Notes: generated by a model from the sequence alone, not told the origin. A stretch of DNA of 64,000 nucleotides from Desulfosudis oleivorans (GCA_020723325.1 DYJD01000018.1:1-64000), one strand, 5' to 3'; positions 9,943 through 23,675 are shown, numbered from the stretch's first letter. Program-made: numbers and translations.

Positions 9943-10222
9943 TTCAATTATCTATATGTTATAATTTATAAATTTATTGATCAGACGGCTGGCATGGCTA
10001 TTGCTCAATCAAGCTGTTGGCGTTTTCGTGCTCGTGCTCAGCGTAGCGGGTGGTAGAAAAAATTCAAGTCTTTTACTGGAAAGCGATATTTCAACTATTT
10101 CAACATCCATAAGTAGAGCAAAAAGCAGCCGATTAGGATTAAGAGCGCAAGATTAAGAGTAAGAGTAAGAGTAAGAGCAGGAATACGGCGGGATTAATAC
10201 AACCCTAAAGCGAGGTAACAGA
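9943..10222. repeat. Intergenic repeats before the glutamate synthase operon
   Basis: No gene is seen. At about 10026-10058 there is a copy of the dispersed TTCGTG/CAGCGTAGCGGGTGGTAG motif also seen near 2440 and 50860. At 10138-10175 a period-6 run reads TTAAGAG then AGTAAG units repeated four times. The same AAGAGT-type hexamer recurs, inverted, at 50461-50490. AGCGAGGTAACAG upstream of 10223 is the likely ribosome site. Confidence 0.6.
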
Positions 10223-11353
10223 ATGTGTCGTTTGTTTGCCATTACCAGCGATGAGGCCCTGTCCCCCATGACGGCCATCGAGGCACTGGATGTGATGCGG
10301 GAGGGGCATGACGGTTCCGGGGTGGGATTGTTTTTGCGGGATCTGGGCGGACCCTTTGAGGAAATGAAAGAGGCCCCCATTTTATCCGGCATTTTCACCC
10401 ACGAGGGCATCAAACGTCTGGACAGTTACATGATGAACCTGGGGTTCATGACCAAATATAAAATTTCCTTTAAATTGCCCAAAAAGCCTGCTGCCGGTGT
10501 ACCCAAGCGGGATGTTTATCTTGTGCGGGCCTATGAATACCCGGGGGATTGGGAAGGGCTGAGCTTCCAGGAGCTGGGTGAAAAGTTGATGCTGGTGCGC
10601 TTGGAACTGCGTGAAATGGGGCTTGCGAACCAGGACATGATTGTGTTCTCCTTCTGGCCGGATGTGATCATGCTCAAGGAAATCGGAGATCCCATGACGG
10701 TGGGGCGCTACATGCATTTTGACCGGGAGGACCTTAAGGCCCGGGTGATCATGGCCCAGGGCCGTCAGAACACCAACTACGCCATTAATCTGTATGCTTG
10801 CCATCCCTTTTTCGTGCAAGGCTTTTCCACCATGACCAACGGTGAAAACACGGCCTTTGTGCCCATCAGGGAATACCTCATGTCCAGGGGCTTCCCAGGT
10901 TATACCGGCTTTCAATCGGATTCGGAAGTGTTCACCCACATCCTGCATTACACCATTACCAAGCTGGGGCTTTCCCTGCCGGTTTATAAGCATATTATCA
11001 CGCCCTTGCAGGATGACGACCTGGAAAAACACCCGGACGCCGTCCTGTTAAAGCAGTTGAAGCAGAGCTGCCGCCGCCTGATCATCGACGGTCCCAATTG
11101 CGTCATGGGCAGTCTGCCGGACCATTCCCTGTTCATGGTTCAGGACCGCAAGAAACTGCGACCCGGCGTGGCCGGCGGCCGCCCGGGCCGTTTTGCCTTT
11201 TCTTCGGAAATCTGCGGCCTGGACGCCGTGATTCCCGAGCGTGACAAGAGCAAGGATTTTCAACCCATGCATCTGGATACCGCTATAGTGGGTCCGGATC
11301 GTCAGGAGCTTTCCATATGCCGTCAAACCGACCGATTACACCATCTACACTAA
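10223..11353 (+). CDS. Glutamate synthase, glutamine amidotransferase (class II) subunit
   Basis: A 376-residue N-terminal nucleophile amidotransferase. Met1 is followed by C2 (MCRLFAITSDE), the catalytic cysteine exposed after Met removal, and the class II pattern continues with HDGSGVGLF. It releases ammonia from glutamine for the synthase subunit encoded next. This is the stand-alone glutaminase domain of 'three-piece' archaeal-type glutamate synthases, in which the single bacterial GltB chain is split. It overlaps the next gene by 37 bp (11317-11353), so the two are translationally tied. The C-terminal stretch HPDAVLLKQL to PGRFAFSSE completes the domain. Gene names for the split form vary, so I give none. 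Confidence 0.85.
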   Translation: MCRLFAITSDEALSPMTAIEALDVMREGHDGSGVGLFLRDLGGPFEEMKEAPILSGIFTHEGIKRLDSYMMNLGFMTKYKISFKLPKKPAAGVPKRDVYLVRAYEYPGDWEGLSFQELGEKLMLVRLELREMGLANQDMIVFSFWPDVIMLKEIGDPMTVGRYMHFDREDLKARVIMAQGRQNTNYAINLYACHPFFVQGFSTMTNGENTAFVPIREYLMSRGFPGYTGFQSDSEVFTHILHYTITKLGLSLPVYKHIITPLQDDDLEKHPDAVLLKQLKQSCRRLIIDGPNCVMGSLPDHSLFMVQDRKKLRPGVAGGRPGRFAFSSEICGLDAVIPERDKSKDFQPMHLDTAIVGPDRQELSICRQTDRLHHLH

Positions 11354-12951
11354 GCGCCAAGGATCTGCTCTGGCAGATTCAGTGGGACAAAGAGAAATGC
11401 ACCCTGTGCGGCAGTTGCACGGCCGTGTGCCCGGTGAATGCCATTGAACTGGGGGTCCATCGCAAGCGCGTGGTGGAGACCGCCTTGGGTATCGACAAGG
11501 CCTCCTCCAGCATCTTCAAGGTCTATCACGGCATCCGCCAGAAGACCGATCCGGCCTATGCCTGTGTGGGCTGCGCCATGTGCAGCCTGGTTTGTCCCAA
11601 CAGCGCCATCATGCCGCTACGCACGGACGAGGCCGACAAGCAGATCTACCACATCAACCGCGGCGGCCATCCCCGCAGCCGCGGCGGCCGCCGCAATGTG
11701 CCGGGCGGGATACTGGACCGCATCAAATTCATGCGCATTTCCATGCTTACGGACCCGGCCCTGGACGCCGGCCGACATGAATTCGAGATCCGCACCCTGC
11801 TGGGCCGGGTTCTGCCGCCGGAGGAAAGCTTGCAACATTTGCGGGAAAACGGCTGGATTCCGCCGGTGCGGGAAATCTATCCGCTGATCATCGGCAGCAT
11901 GTCCTTTGGTGCCTTGTCGCCGCCCATGTGGGAGGGCCTGCAGATGGGTGTTGCATATTTGAACGAGGAAATGAAAATGCCGGTGCGCATGGCCACCGGT
12001 GAGGGCGGCTGTCCGCCGCGCCTGCTGCGCAGCCGCTTTCTGCAATACGTGATCCTGCAGATCGCCAGCGGCTATTTCGGCTGGGACGAGATCATCCACG
12101 CCATTCCGGAAATGCAGGTGGATCCCTGCGCCATCGAGATCAAATACGGCCAGGGCGCCAAACCCGGAGACGGCGGCCTGCTTATGTGGTACAAGGTCAA
12201 CAAACTCATCGCCGCCATCCGGGGGGTGCCGGAGCGGATCAGTCTGCCCAGCCCGCCCACCCATCAGACCAAATATTCCATTGAGGAAGCCGTGGCCAAG
12301 ATGATCCAGTCCATGTACATGGCCTGGGGTTTCCGGGTGCCGGTCTATCCCAAGATTTCCGGGACTTCCACGGCCCTGGCCGTGCTGAACAACCTGACCC
12401 GCAACGCCTACGCGGCCGGCCTGGCCATTGACGGCGAAGACGGCGGCACCGGCGCGGCCTACAATGTCTCCATGAACAATATGGGGCACCCCATTGCCGG
12501 CAATATCCGCGACTGCTACCTGAACCTGGTGGCCCTGGGCAAGCAAAACGAAATCCCCTTGTTTGCCGGCGGCGGGATCGGCAAGACCGGCAACCTGGCG
12601 GCCAATGCCGCGGCCCTGATTATGCTGGGGGCCAGTGGCGTGCAGATCGGCAAATACATCATGCAGGCCGGGGCCGGCTGCCTGGGTTCGGAAAGCGACC
12701 GCTGCAATATCTGCAACATCGGGCTTTGCCCCAAGGGCATAACTTCCCAGGACCCGCGTCTGTACCGGCGTTTGAATGCCGAAGACGTGGCCCAGCGGGT
12801 GGTGGACGTTTATCTGAGTTTTGACACGGAGCTGAAAAAAATCATCGCACCCTTGGGACGTTCCACCTCCCTGCCCATCGGCATGTCCGATGCCCTGGGG
12901 ATCGACGACTTCCACGCGGCGGAACGTTTGAGCATCAAATATGTGGTTTAG
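11317..12951 (+). CDS. Glutamate synthase, ferredoxin-like and FMN synthase subunit
   Basis: A 544-residue protein. ATG at 11317 lies inside the previous gene, with CAGGAG at about 11302-11307. N-terminus: two [4Fe-4S] ferredoxin motifs, CTLCGSCTAVCP and CVGCAMCSLVCP. The FMN-binding barrel follows from GSMSFGALSPPMWEGL, through SGTSTALAVLNNL and DGEDGGTGAAYN, to the 3Fe-4S signature CNICNIGLCPKG near residue 470. It condenses ammonia with 2-oxoglutarate to glutamate. The added ferredoxins are typical of archaeal-type GltS and suggest electrons come from the FAD subunit downstream and possibly from ferredoxin. The next gene starts 14 bp later. The cytoplasmic location and role in nitrogen assimilation are firm; the physiological electron donor is inferred. 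Confidence 0.92.
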   Translation: MPSNRPITPSTLSAKDLLWQIQWDKEKCTLCGSCTAVCPVNAIELGVHRKRVVETALGIDKASSSIFKVYHGIRQKTDPAYACVGCAMCSLVCPNSAIMPLRTDEADKQIYHINRGGHPRSRGGRRNVPGGILDRIKFMRISMLTDPALDAGRHEFEIRTLLGRVLPPEESLQHLRENGWIPPVREIYPLIIGSMSFGALSPPMWEGLQMGVAYLNEEMKMPVRMATGEGGCPPRLLRSRFLQYVILQIASGYFGWDEIIHAIPEMQVDPCAIEIKYGQGAKPGDGGLLMWYKVNKLIAAIRGVPERISLPSPPTHQTKYSIEEAVAKMIQSMYMAWGFRVPVYPKISGTSTALAVLNNLTRNAYAAGLAIDGEDGGTGAAYNVSMNNMGHPIAGNIRDCYLNLVALGKQNEIPLFAGGGIGKTGNLAANAAALIMLGASGVQIGKYIMQAGAGCLGSESDRCNICNIGLCPKGITSQDPRLYRRLNAEDVAQRVVDVYLSFDTELKKIIAPLGRSTSLPIGMSDALGIDDFHAAERLSIKYVV

Positions 12952-12965
12952 TAGGGGAATCGATT

Positions 12966-15293
12966 ATGCAAAACGAGTATTATCGGATAGCGGGAAAAGA
13001 ACAGGGTGAGCGGCTGGAATCCCGGGTTCTGGAGGAAAAGATCCAACAGGCGGTGGCCGCAGGTCAGCGTAGTCTTTTGATCGAAGCCTACGGCCAGCAT
13101 GGGCTGGGCGGCCGGCTTTGGAAAGCCGGGGCCGACCAGGTGCAAGTGCGCATCGAAGGCCAGGCCGGCCAGCGGGTGGGCTCCTTTGGCTTTCCCAATA
13201 CCAGCATTGAGCTCATGGGACCGGCCTCGGACGATGTGGGCTGGCTCAATGCCGGCGCCGAAATCGTGGTGCACGGCCATGCCGGCAACGGTCTGGCCAA
13301 TGCCATGGCCCAGGGCAAGGTTTTTGTGGCCGGCAATATCGGCGCCCGGGGCATGACCATGACCAAGCGCAATCCCCGTTTCGCGCCTCCTGAAGTCTGG
13401 ATCTTAGGTTCCGTGGGGGATTATTTCGGCGAATTCATGGCCGGCGGCATTGCGGTGATTTGCGGTGTGAACCCCCAGAATCCCGATAATATTTTAGGCC
13501 ATCGCCCCTTTGTGGGCATGGTGGGCGGCCGGGTTTTTTTCCGTGGCCCCCATGCGGGCTACAGCCAGAGCGATGCCAAGCTAATACCCATAGCCGCTGA
13601 GGAATGGGACTGGCTGCTTGAAAATCTCCGCGGCTTTCTGGTGCGCATCGGCCGCGCCGAGCTGCTGCCGCTTTTGTCCGTGCGCACGGAGTGGCAACTG
13701 CTGGCAGCGCGTTCGCCCCAGGAGCGCGGCGTGGCGGCCCGGCGCTCCATGGCCTCTTTTCGCAAAGAAGTTTGGGATGCGGAATTGGGCATGGGCGGGC
13801 TCATCGGCGATCTGGTGAATCTGGACCGCAGCCCGATTCCTTTGATCCCCACCGGCGACCTGCGCCGGTTTGTGCCGGTCTGGGAGAACCGCAAATATCT
13901 CGCGCCCTGTGAAGCCAGTTGCCCCACGGGCATCCCGGTGCATGAGCGCTGGCGCCTGATCCGGGACGGCCGTATGGACGAGGCGGTGGATCTGGCCCTG
14001 GCCTATACCCCTTTTCCGGCCACGGTGTGCGGCTACCTGTGCCCCAATCCTTGCATGCAGGCCTGTACCCGTCAGATCGCCGGGATGATGCCGGTGGACA
14101 CCAGCCAGATCGGCAAGGCCAGCATCAAGGCCGGCCTGCCGGAAATGCCGCCCTTGAGCGGCAGGCGGGTGGCTGTAATCGGCGGCGGACCGGCCGGGAT
14201 TTCCATTGCCTGGCAACTGCGCCGCCAAGGCCATGAGGCCGTGATTTACGACATGGCCAAGGTTTTGGGCGGTAAGATTTCCACCTTGATCCCGGCAAGC
14301 CGCATTCCCCAGGAAGTGCTTTCCGCTGAACTGGAACGCATCCGCAAGGTCATTCCCCATGTGCATTTGCAGCAGGAGCTGCAAAAAGGGGAAGTCGAAC
14401 GTCTCAGACAGGATTTTGATTATGTGGTATTGGCGGCCGGGGCGCGGAAAGGGCGAATGCTGCCCGTGCCCGGCAAGGAAAGGCTGATCACGGCCCAGGC
14501 CTTTCTGGAAGGGGCCAAAACCGGCGCCATCCAGCCCGGCAAGCGGGTCGTCATCATCGGCGCCGGGAATGTGGGCTGTGACGTGGCCACCGAAGCCCAT
14601 CGCCTGGGGGCCGAGGAACTGCTGCTCATCGATGTGCAGGAACCGGCTTCCTTTGGCAAGGAGCGCAAGGAAGCCGAGGCTGCCGGCGCCGTCTTCCGCT
14701 GGCCTTGTTATACCAAGGAAATCACCGCCGAGGGTGTGCTGCTCGCCAGCGGCGAATTGTTGCCGGCGGATACCGTGGTGATCTCCATCGGCGATGTTCC
14801 GGAGCTCACGTTTTTGCCGGAAAATATCGCCACGGAAAGGGGTTATGTGAAGGTGAACGAACGTTTTCAAACCTCGGATGATCGAATTTTCGCTGTGGGG
14901 GATATGGTCAAGCCGGGTCTGCTCACCGACGCCATCGGCGCCGGGCGCAAGGCTGCCGCAGCCATCCTGGCCTTGCTGGAAGGCCGGGAGGCGGATACCG
15001 CCGCCTGCACCATGATCGACCGGACCCGGGTGACCCTGGAATATTTTGACCCGCGGATTACCGCCTTTGAAAGTCCGGAGCAATGCGGCTCCCAATGTTC
15101 GTCCTGCGGGGCCTGCCGGGATTGCGGCATTTGCGAAAATATCTGCCCCCAGGCTGCCATTGCCCGCCGGGACAAGGGTGGAACAGAATATGCCTACGAA
15201 GTGAATCCGGACAAATGCATCGGCTGCGGCTTCTGCGCCGGGGCTTGCCCTTGCGGGGTTTGGGGGATGGAGGAGAACGAACCGATTGGGTAA
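12966..15293 (+). CDS. Glutamate synthase GXGXG domain fused to FAD/NAD(P) small subunit
   Basis: A 775-residue fusion. Residues 1-250 form the GXGXG beta-helix of GltB (repeated G-x-G steps such as GNGLANAMAQGKVFVAGNIG). Then comes a GltD-like reductase: Cys-rich [4Fe-4S] segment CEASCPTG and CGYLCPNPCMQAC, FAD site VIGGGPAG at 404-411, and a second Rossmann motif IIGAGNVG near 530-537 for NAD(P)H. The C-terminus carries further clusters from C711 (CSSCGACRDC) and CIGCGFCAGACPC. It channels electrons to the synthase subunit. The fusion of the third GltB domain with GltD is a feature of three-piece enzymes. Spacing of 14 bp from the previous gene supports one operon. A GGGGGG run just after the stop precedes a repeat-rich gap. 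Confidence 0.9.
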   Translation: MQNEYYRIAGKEQGERLESRVLEEKIQQAVAAGQRSLLIEAYGQHGLGGRLWKAGADQVQVRIEGQAGQRVGSFGFPNTSIELMGPASDDVGWLNAGAEIVVHGHAGNGLANAMAQGKVFVAGNIGARGMTMTKRNPRFAPPEVWILGSVGDYFGEFMAGGIAVICGVNPQNPDNILGHRPFVGMVGGRVFFRGPHAGYSQSDAKLIPIAAEEWDWLLENLRGFLVRIGRAELLPLLSVRTEWQLLAARSPQERGVAARRSMASFRKEVWDAELGMGGLIGDLVNLDRSPIPLIPTGDLRRFVPVWENRKYLAPCEASCPTGIPVHERWRLIRDGRMDEAVDLALAYTPFPATVCGYLCPNPCMQACTRQIAGMMPVDTSQIGKASIKAGLPEMPPLSGRRVAVIGGGPAGISIAWQLRRQGHEAVIYDMAKVLGGKISTLIPASRIPQEVLSAELERIRKVIPHVHLQQELQKGEVERLRQDFDYVVLAAGARKGRMLPVPGKERLITAQAFLEGAKTGAIQPGKRVVIIGAGNVGCDVATEAHRLGAEELLLIDVQEPASFGKERKEAEAAGAVFRWPCYTKEITAEGVLLASGELLPADTVVISIGDVPELTFLPENIATERGYVKVNERFQTSDDRIFAVGDMVKPGLLTDAIGAGRKAAAAILALLEGREADTAACTMIDRTRVTLEYFDPRITAFESPEQCGSQCSSCGACRDCGICENICPQAAIARRDKGGTEYAYEVNPDKCIGCGFCAGACPCGVWGMEENEPIG

Positions 15294-15697
15294 AAGGGGG
15301 GGGCGTGACAGAGCCAGCTTATTTGGTTTTCGGGGTCGGGGTCGCTATCGGTATCAGGGTCGATAAAAACTCGATACCGATACCGATACCGATACCGACC
15401 CCGAGAGGCTGGATGGCAGAGACAAAACCCAAGCACTCATGAATCTCTTTGTCTTGGCGGGCAATAGTATTCGCTGAATGAAATATTTGGTAATAAATGG
15501 CGCGCATTCCGCCCCAAGTTTACATGCGATTCCGCCGGCAGCCCTGATCATTTATATTGATTTATCACCAAAATGTGCTAATGGAAGCATGCATTTTGGG
15601 GTGGGCAAGGCCTGATGCGGATGGAACAAAAGGGAATGGTTGCCCTTACAGCCTTCAGTCTTCAGCCTAACCACCTGATTTTTAAAATAGGAAGCCT
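15294..15697. repeat. 404-bp gap with GGTATC hexamer hairpin and period-7 run
   Basis: No gene is seen. At 15331-15405 GGGGTC and GGTATC hexamers on the left are complementary to four CGATAC units and GACCCCG on the right, making a long imperfect hairpin. The 42 bp after it (15405-15446, starting GAGAGGCTGGATGGCAGAGA) reappear at 50738-50780, so the repeat unit is longer than its hexamers. At 15650-15670 a short period-7 run (CAGCCTT, CAGTCTT, CAGCCTA) precedes the carA ribosome site AGGAAG. Confidence 0.75.
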
Positions 15698-16843
<1,146 letters not shown>

Positions 16844-16889
16844 ATTTTCGAGCCGGAAGCGCCCATGCCAATACAGATGAAAAAACACC

Positions 16890-20103
<3,214 letters not shown>

Positions 20104-20111
<8 letters not shown>

Positions 20112-21528
20112 CAGGAACACCATCCAGCGACCCCGGGAAGCCTGCGGTATATTCGGGATTTTCGATCACCCCGAAGCCGCCAAATTGACCTATTTCGGGC
20201 TGTATGCCTTGCAGCACCGCGGCCAAGAGAGCGCCGGCATCACCGTGGCCCGGGACAAACGCATCACGGCCCACAAAGGCATGGGCCTGGTGGCGGATGT
20301 GTTTGATATAAAGGACCTGGAACAACTCCAGGGGGGCAGTGCCATCGGTCATGTGCGCTATTCCACCACCGGCAGTTCGGTGCTGTCCAATGCCCAGCCT
20401 TTTGTGGTGCATCACCGCGGCAAGTCCTATGCCGTGGCCCACAACGGCAATCTGGTAAACGCCCACATTCTCAAGGAGGAACTGGAAGCAGATGGTTCCA
20501 TCTTCCAGACCACCATGGACAGCGAGGTGGCCCTGCATTTGTTCGTCAAGAATCTGAAGTACGGCGGGCTGGAGGAGGCCTTGAAACGCACGGTGCAGCG
20601 CCTGGAAGGGGCCTATTCCTTTGCGGTCCTGACCGGCAAGGGTGAAATCATCGGCATCAAGGACCCCAACGGCTTTCGGCCCTTGTGCCTGGGCAGTCTG
20701 AACGGCCATTACATTCTGGCCTCGGAATCCTGCGCCCTGGATCTGCTCCAGGCCGAATATATCCGCGAGCTGGATCCGGGTGAAATCGTCATCATCAGCA
20801 AGGACGGGGTGCGTAGCGTAAAACCCCATCCGGTTACCAAACGCTCCTTCTGCATTTTCGAATACATCTACTTTGCCAGGCCGGACAGCACTTTCTTTGA
20901 CAAGAACGTCTACCTGGTGCGCAAGGAGCACGGCCGCCGTCTGGCCACGGAAGCGCCGGTGGATGCCGATCTGGTCATGCCCTTTCCGGACTCGGGCAAT
21001 TACGCGGCCCTGGGCTACAGCGAGCAGTCCGGCATTCCTTTTGAGATCGGCATGATCCGCAATCATTACGTGGGCCGGACCTTTATCCAACCCACCCAGA
21101 GCATGCGCGATTTCGGCGTGCGCATCAAATTGAATCCGGTCAAGGAACTCCTGGCCGGCAAGGACATCATCATCATCGAGGACTCCATCATCCGCGGCAC
21201 CACCGCCCGCACCAGGATCAAGGCCCTGCGCGAGCTGGGGGTCAAGCGTGTGCACATGCGCATCGCCTGCCCGCCCCACCGCTTTCCCTGCCATTACGGC
21301 ATCGACTTTTCCACCAAGGGCGAATTGATCGCCTCTAAAAAAACCGTGGCGGAATTGCGGGATTTTCTGGGCCTGGACAGCCTGCACTACCTCTCTTTGG
21401 AAGGCCTGCTGGAATCCACCGGCACCAAGGATCCCAAAAATAATTTCTGCAAAGCCTGTTTTGACGGCTGCTATCCGGTGGATTTTGACGGCACCTTGTC
21501 CAAGGATTGCCTGGAAAAGATTTGCTAG
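20104..21528 (+). CDS. purF: Amidophosphoribosyltransferase (PurF)
   Basis: A 474-residue PurF. The ATG at 20104 overlaps the carB end; a longer frame from 20023 lies inside carB and is not used. The sequence [13 protein letters not shown] precedes [15 protein letters not shown], so the catalytic Cys14 must be exposed by removal of a 13-residue propeptide. Propeptide plus the C-terminal [15 protein letters not shown] cysteines mark the B. subtilis-type, [4Fe-4S]-containing enzyme. The PRPP loop is [18 protein letters not shown]. It converts PRPP and glutamine to phosphoribosylamine, the first step of purine synthesis. The gene ends only 11 bp from the end of a convergent gene. Confidence 0.97.
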
Positions 21529-21539
21529 GCACCTTTACT

Positions 21540-21995
21540 TTACTTTGTCGGCTGGAATTCGTTGACCAGTATGCCGGGACCTGATTTCTCGAGAAACAGG
21601 AAATCACATAAAAGATCCACAGGCTGCCCGAGTTTCACCTGCTGGGAAAGGGTTTCAGCCACTTTATCCTGGATGAAAAAGGTGGCGGTCGAACCTTTTA
21701 CGGTTCTCACGGATATGCATTTGGTAATGGGTGTCTGCTCCACAACTTCCTTGGGTGTGCCCTGCATAACCATGGCGCGCTTGATGAAGGCGGTGTTACA
21801 GGGCTGGGGTTGCTGGGTCAGGAACAGCCGGAAGCGCAGTTTCTGGGGCATGACCATTTGGACTCCCATGGTGGGCCTGGGGAGCATCACAATTTCATCC
21901 AGATTTCCATAATTGTACTTTTTGGAATCGGCAGCGAATGCTGGAGAAAACGCAAGCACAGCAAACAAAACAACAAGATAAGGGGGGAACTTCAT
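21540..21995 (-). CDS. Secreted hypothetical protein
   Basis: A 151-residue protein starting at the ATG at 21993-21995, preceded by GGAGGACAG. MKFPPYLVVLFAVLAFSPAFA is a clear Sec signal peptide with an AxA-type cleavage site before ADSKKYNY. The mature part has two conserved-looking cysteines (QPCNTAFIK and TKCISVRT) that could form a disulfide, and an ALSQQVKLGQPVD-like segment. I do not recognise the family. It is convergent with purF and probably a single periplasmic gene. A longer frame upstream to 22046 has no ribosome site. Confidence 0.7.
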   Translation of the reverse strand: MKFPPYLVVLFAVLAFSPAFAADSKKYNYGNLDEIVMLPRPTMGVQMVMPQKLRFRLFLTQQPQPCNTAFIKRAMVMQGTPKEVVEQTPITKCISVRTVKGSTATFFIQDKVAETLSQQVKLGQPVDLLCDFLFLEKSGPGILVNEFQPTK

Positions 21996-22042
21996 CTGTC
22001 CTCCTGCAACGGGTAAAAGTAATAGCTGATTCACATCCGACC

Positions 22043-22444
22043 TCAACGCCTGTCCTTCTCGGATTTGCGGTAGGCCGTGCCGATGAATGCAGCCACGCGG
22101 TTGCCGTCTGTATCGGTCACATCCACGGCATAGGTACCGAGTTTGCGGGTCAGGGAAATCTCCTTGGCCTCGGCGGTGAGCGTGCCTTCCCGCACGGCCT
22201 TGAAATAGGAAATGTGGATGTTCACCGCCATGGCATCCACCCCATGGGAGTTGGAGGCAGCGGCGAAGACCAGATCCGCCAGGGTGAAAACGATCCCGCC
22301 ATGGGCCGTGCCCAGACCGTTCATATGCACTTCAGACAAAGTCACTTCAGCCCGGGCATAGCCGGGCGATACCTCCAGGAGTCGAATGCCCACATGGGCG
22401 GCAAAGCGATCCTGATCAACGGCTGTTTTAATGCTTTTCATCAC
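22043..22444 (-). CDS. PaaI-like hotdog-fold thioesterase
   Basis: A 133-residue acyl-CoA thioesterase of the PaaI type. The HGG motif is visible in GLGTAHGGIVFTLADLVFA, after EVHMNGLG; these residues form the catalytic pocket on the long helix of the hotdog fold. The substrate is probably an aryl- or acyl-CoA, but cannot be fixed. The start MMKSIKT at 22444 overlaps the end of the PIN toxin gene by 17 bp, suggesting co-transcription from that direction, though the two functions are unrelated. Length is typical. An alternative start three bases in makes no difference. Confidence 0.85.
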   Translation of the reverse strand: MMKSIKTAVDQDRFAAHVGIRLLEVSPGYARAEVTLSEVHMNGLGTAHGGIVFTLADLVFAAASNSHGVDAMAVNIHISYFKAVREGTLTAEAKEISLTRKLGTYAVDVTDTDGNRVAAFIGTAYRKSEKDRR

Positions 22445-22871
22445 GATTCTTATTTGCTTTCTTAAGCGGAACGCGGCAGTCTTTTGCAGCGGATATTAAA
22501 TTTTCATCCAAAGTCGCAAGCGGTAATCCTTTTCTCATGGATAAATCCAAATAGGAAGCATCATAACTCGAGAGTTTATGGCTGCGAGCCAGCGATAGTA
22601 TTTCTTTTAACATTCTTTCCGGTGTTTCCTGTTCTACAATAATTGGAAGCTGGGCAAGCAAAGCAAGAAAACGAATGCTGTCGGCTTCACGCAGCCTTTT
22701 TCTACGTTCCGCCACCAGCAATACATTGCCAACCTCCAAAGGCCAGATAGACGGCACTATGGCCGTCGAATACTCAAGACAGCCTAAGATGTCATCGGAA
22801 TATTGATTCGATTCATCTTGAAAACACCACGCCATCACAATGGAATTGTCGATTACAAAGGTTTCGGCCAT
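22428..22871 (-). CDS. PIN-domain toxin (VapC-like)
   Basis: A 147-residue PIN-domain ribonuclease. Acidic active-site residues are visible: D8 in FVIDNSIVMAW, E in IWPLEVGNVLL, and D in YDASYLDLSMRKGLPLATLDENL. These bind Mg2+/Mn2+ and cleave RNA, often tRNA. It is encoded immediately after its antitoxin (22872 adjoins 22871), the canonical VapBC order. Its antitoxin is of the Phd/YefM type rather than AbrB-like, a common mix. The gene appears intact. The target RNA is unknown. Confidence 0.88.
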   Translation of the reverse strand: MAETFVIDNSIVMAWCFQDESNQYSDDILGCLEYSTAIVPSIWPLEVGNVLLVAERRKRLREADSIRFLALLAQLPIIVEQETPERMLKEILSLARSHKLSSYDASYLDLSMRKGLPLATLDENLISAAKDCRVPLKKANKNRDEKH

Positions 22872-23111
22872 TTATCGCCGTCCTTCTTCAATCATCTTTT
22901 TGAGCGAAAGGCCATTGAGCCGATTCATATTCCGGAATTCCCGCAATTGCACTATAACTTTTTGTGGAGTCATTTGCTTTTTTTGCGGAGGCGGTTGCAG
23001 GACCGCTATTGGAACGCCATGCTTCGTAATTAAAATGCATTCCCCCTTGCTTACTCGTTCAAGTAGTTTGGGAAGATGGGTTTTTGCTTCATATACACCG
23101 ATAGTTTCCAT
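22872..23111 (-). CDS. Phd/YefM-type antitoxin of the PIN toxin
   Basis: About 79 residues starting METIGVYEAKTHLPKLLERV, a typical Phd/YefM DNA-binding N-terminus, with ITKHGVPIAVLQPP completing the fold. I choose the ATG at 23111 because AAAGGA sits eight bases upstream; an ATG at 23120 overlaps that ribosome site. The C-terminal half (VQLREFRNMNRLNGLSLKKMI) would wrap the toxin. The toxin gene starts at the next base. It probably represses its own operon. Confidence 0.85.
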   Translation of the reverse strand: METIGVYEAKTHLPKLLERVSKGECILITKHGVPIAVLQPPPQKKQMTPQKVIVQLREFRNMNRLNGLSLKKMIEEGRR

Positions 23112-23174
23112 ATGCTGCATCCTTTTGAAAAAAAGACCAGTTTTAGACTAGTTTTGCACTAATATTGCGTTATG

Positions 23175-23675
23175 TCAAATATTTTTTCGTGTATGCTTTA
23201 GTCGGTTTTCCAAAAACCTTATTAACAGGCCGTATTGCTTTTCCTCCAAAATGGAAACTGTAAACCGCCACACATCATCCTTGGAATCCCTGAAAGCGCA
23301 GATTGCACGGGTGGCATACGTCTTATTGCTCTTAAACAACTTCTCTTCCAATTGCTCTCCAAATCGTTCAATAACAATCGTGGCGAATACCTCTCTAACC
23401 GGGATCTCGGTTTCGTAGTCGGGGATTTTCAGCTTCTTTTGATATTTTAAGCCTTTCAACATAACTTCAATCGGGACGTCACCTTTTGTCATGCTGTAAA
23501 TAAAATGTGCTAGCTGATTACCGGATTTGATCTCTGATAATTCCATTCCGAAGATCGACGACTTGAGGAAAAGGAGTATGGCTCCGACAAGGAAAGATAT
23601 TCTTATTATGCTTTTCCTGTGCGAAAGGTAGAATGCAACTACTTCTGAATAATTATAGTTTTGTCCAAGAACCAT
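23175..23675 (-). CDS. Hypothetical inner-membrane-anchored protein
   Basis: A 166-residue protein with one hydrophobic segment, IIRISFLVGAILLFLKSSIFG, near residues 23-43, and a soluble C-terminal domain with basic end (RFLENRLKHTRKNI). I recognise no family. It overlaps the next minus-strand gene upstream by 23 bp and shares its A/T-rich composition, unlike the GC-rich core, which suggests a transferred insert between the two toxin-antitoxin pairs. Confidence 0.5.
   Translation of the reverse strand: MVLGQNYNYSEVVAFYLSHRKSIIRISFLVGAILLFLKSSIFGMELSEIKSGNQLAHFIYSMTKGDVPIEVMLKGLKYQKKLKIPDYETEIPVREVFATIVIERFGEQLEEKLFKSNKTYATRAICAFRDSKDDVWRFTVSILEEKQYGLLIRFLENRLKHTRKNI

Noticed and set aside
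10138-10175. AGTAAG run considered as a CRISPR-like array
   Set aside because: Simple hexamer tandem repeat with no spacers.
9851-10222. Possible tRNA or other structural RNA in the gap after clpB
   Set aside because: No cloverleaf or T-loop pattern; the region is explained by dispersed repeats.
13581-15095. 504-codon minus-strand frame opposite the glutamate synthase fusion gene
   Set aside because: A shadow of GC-rich coding DNA; the plus strand holds an intact multi-domain enzyme.
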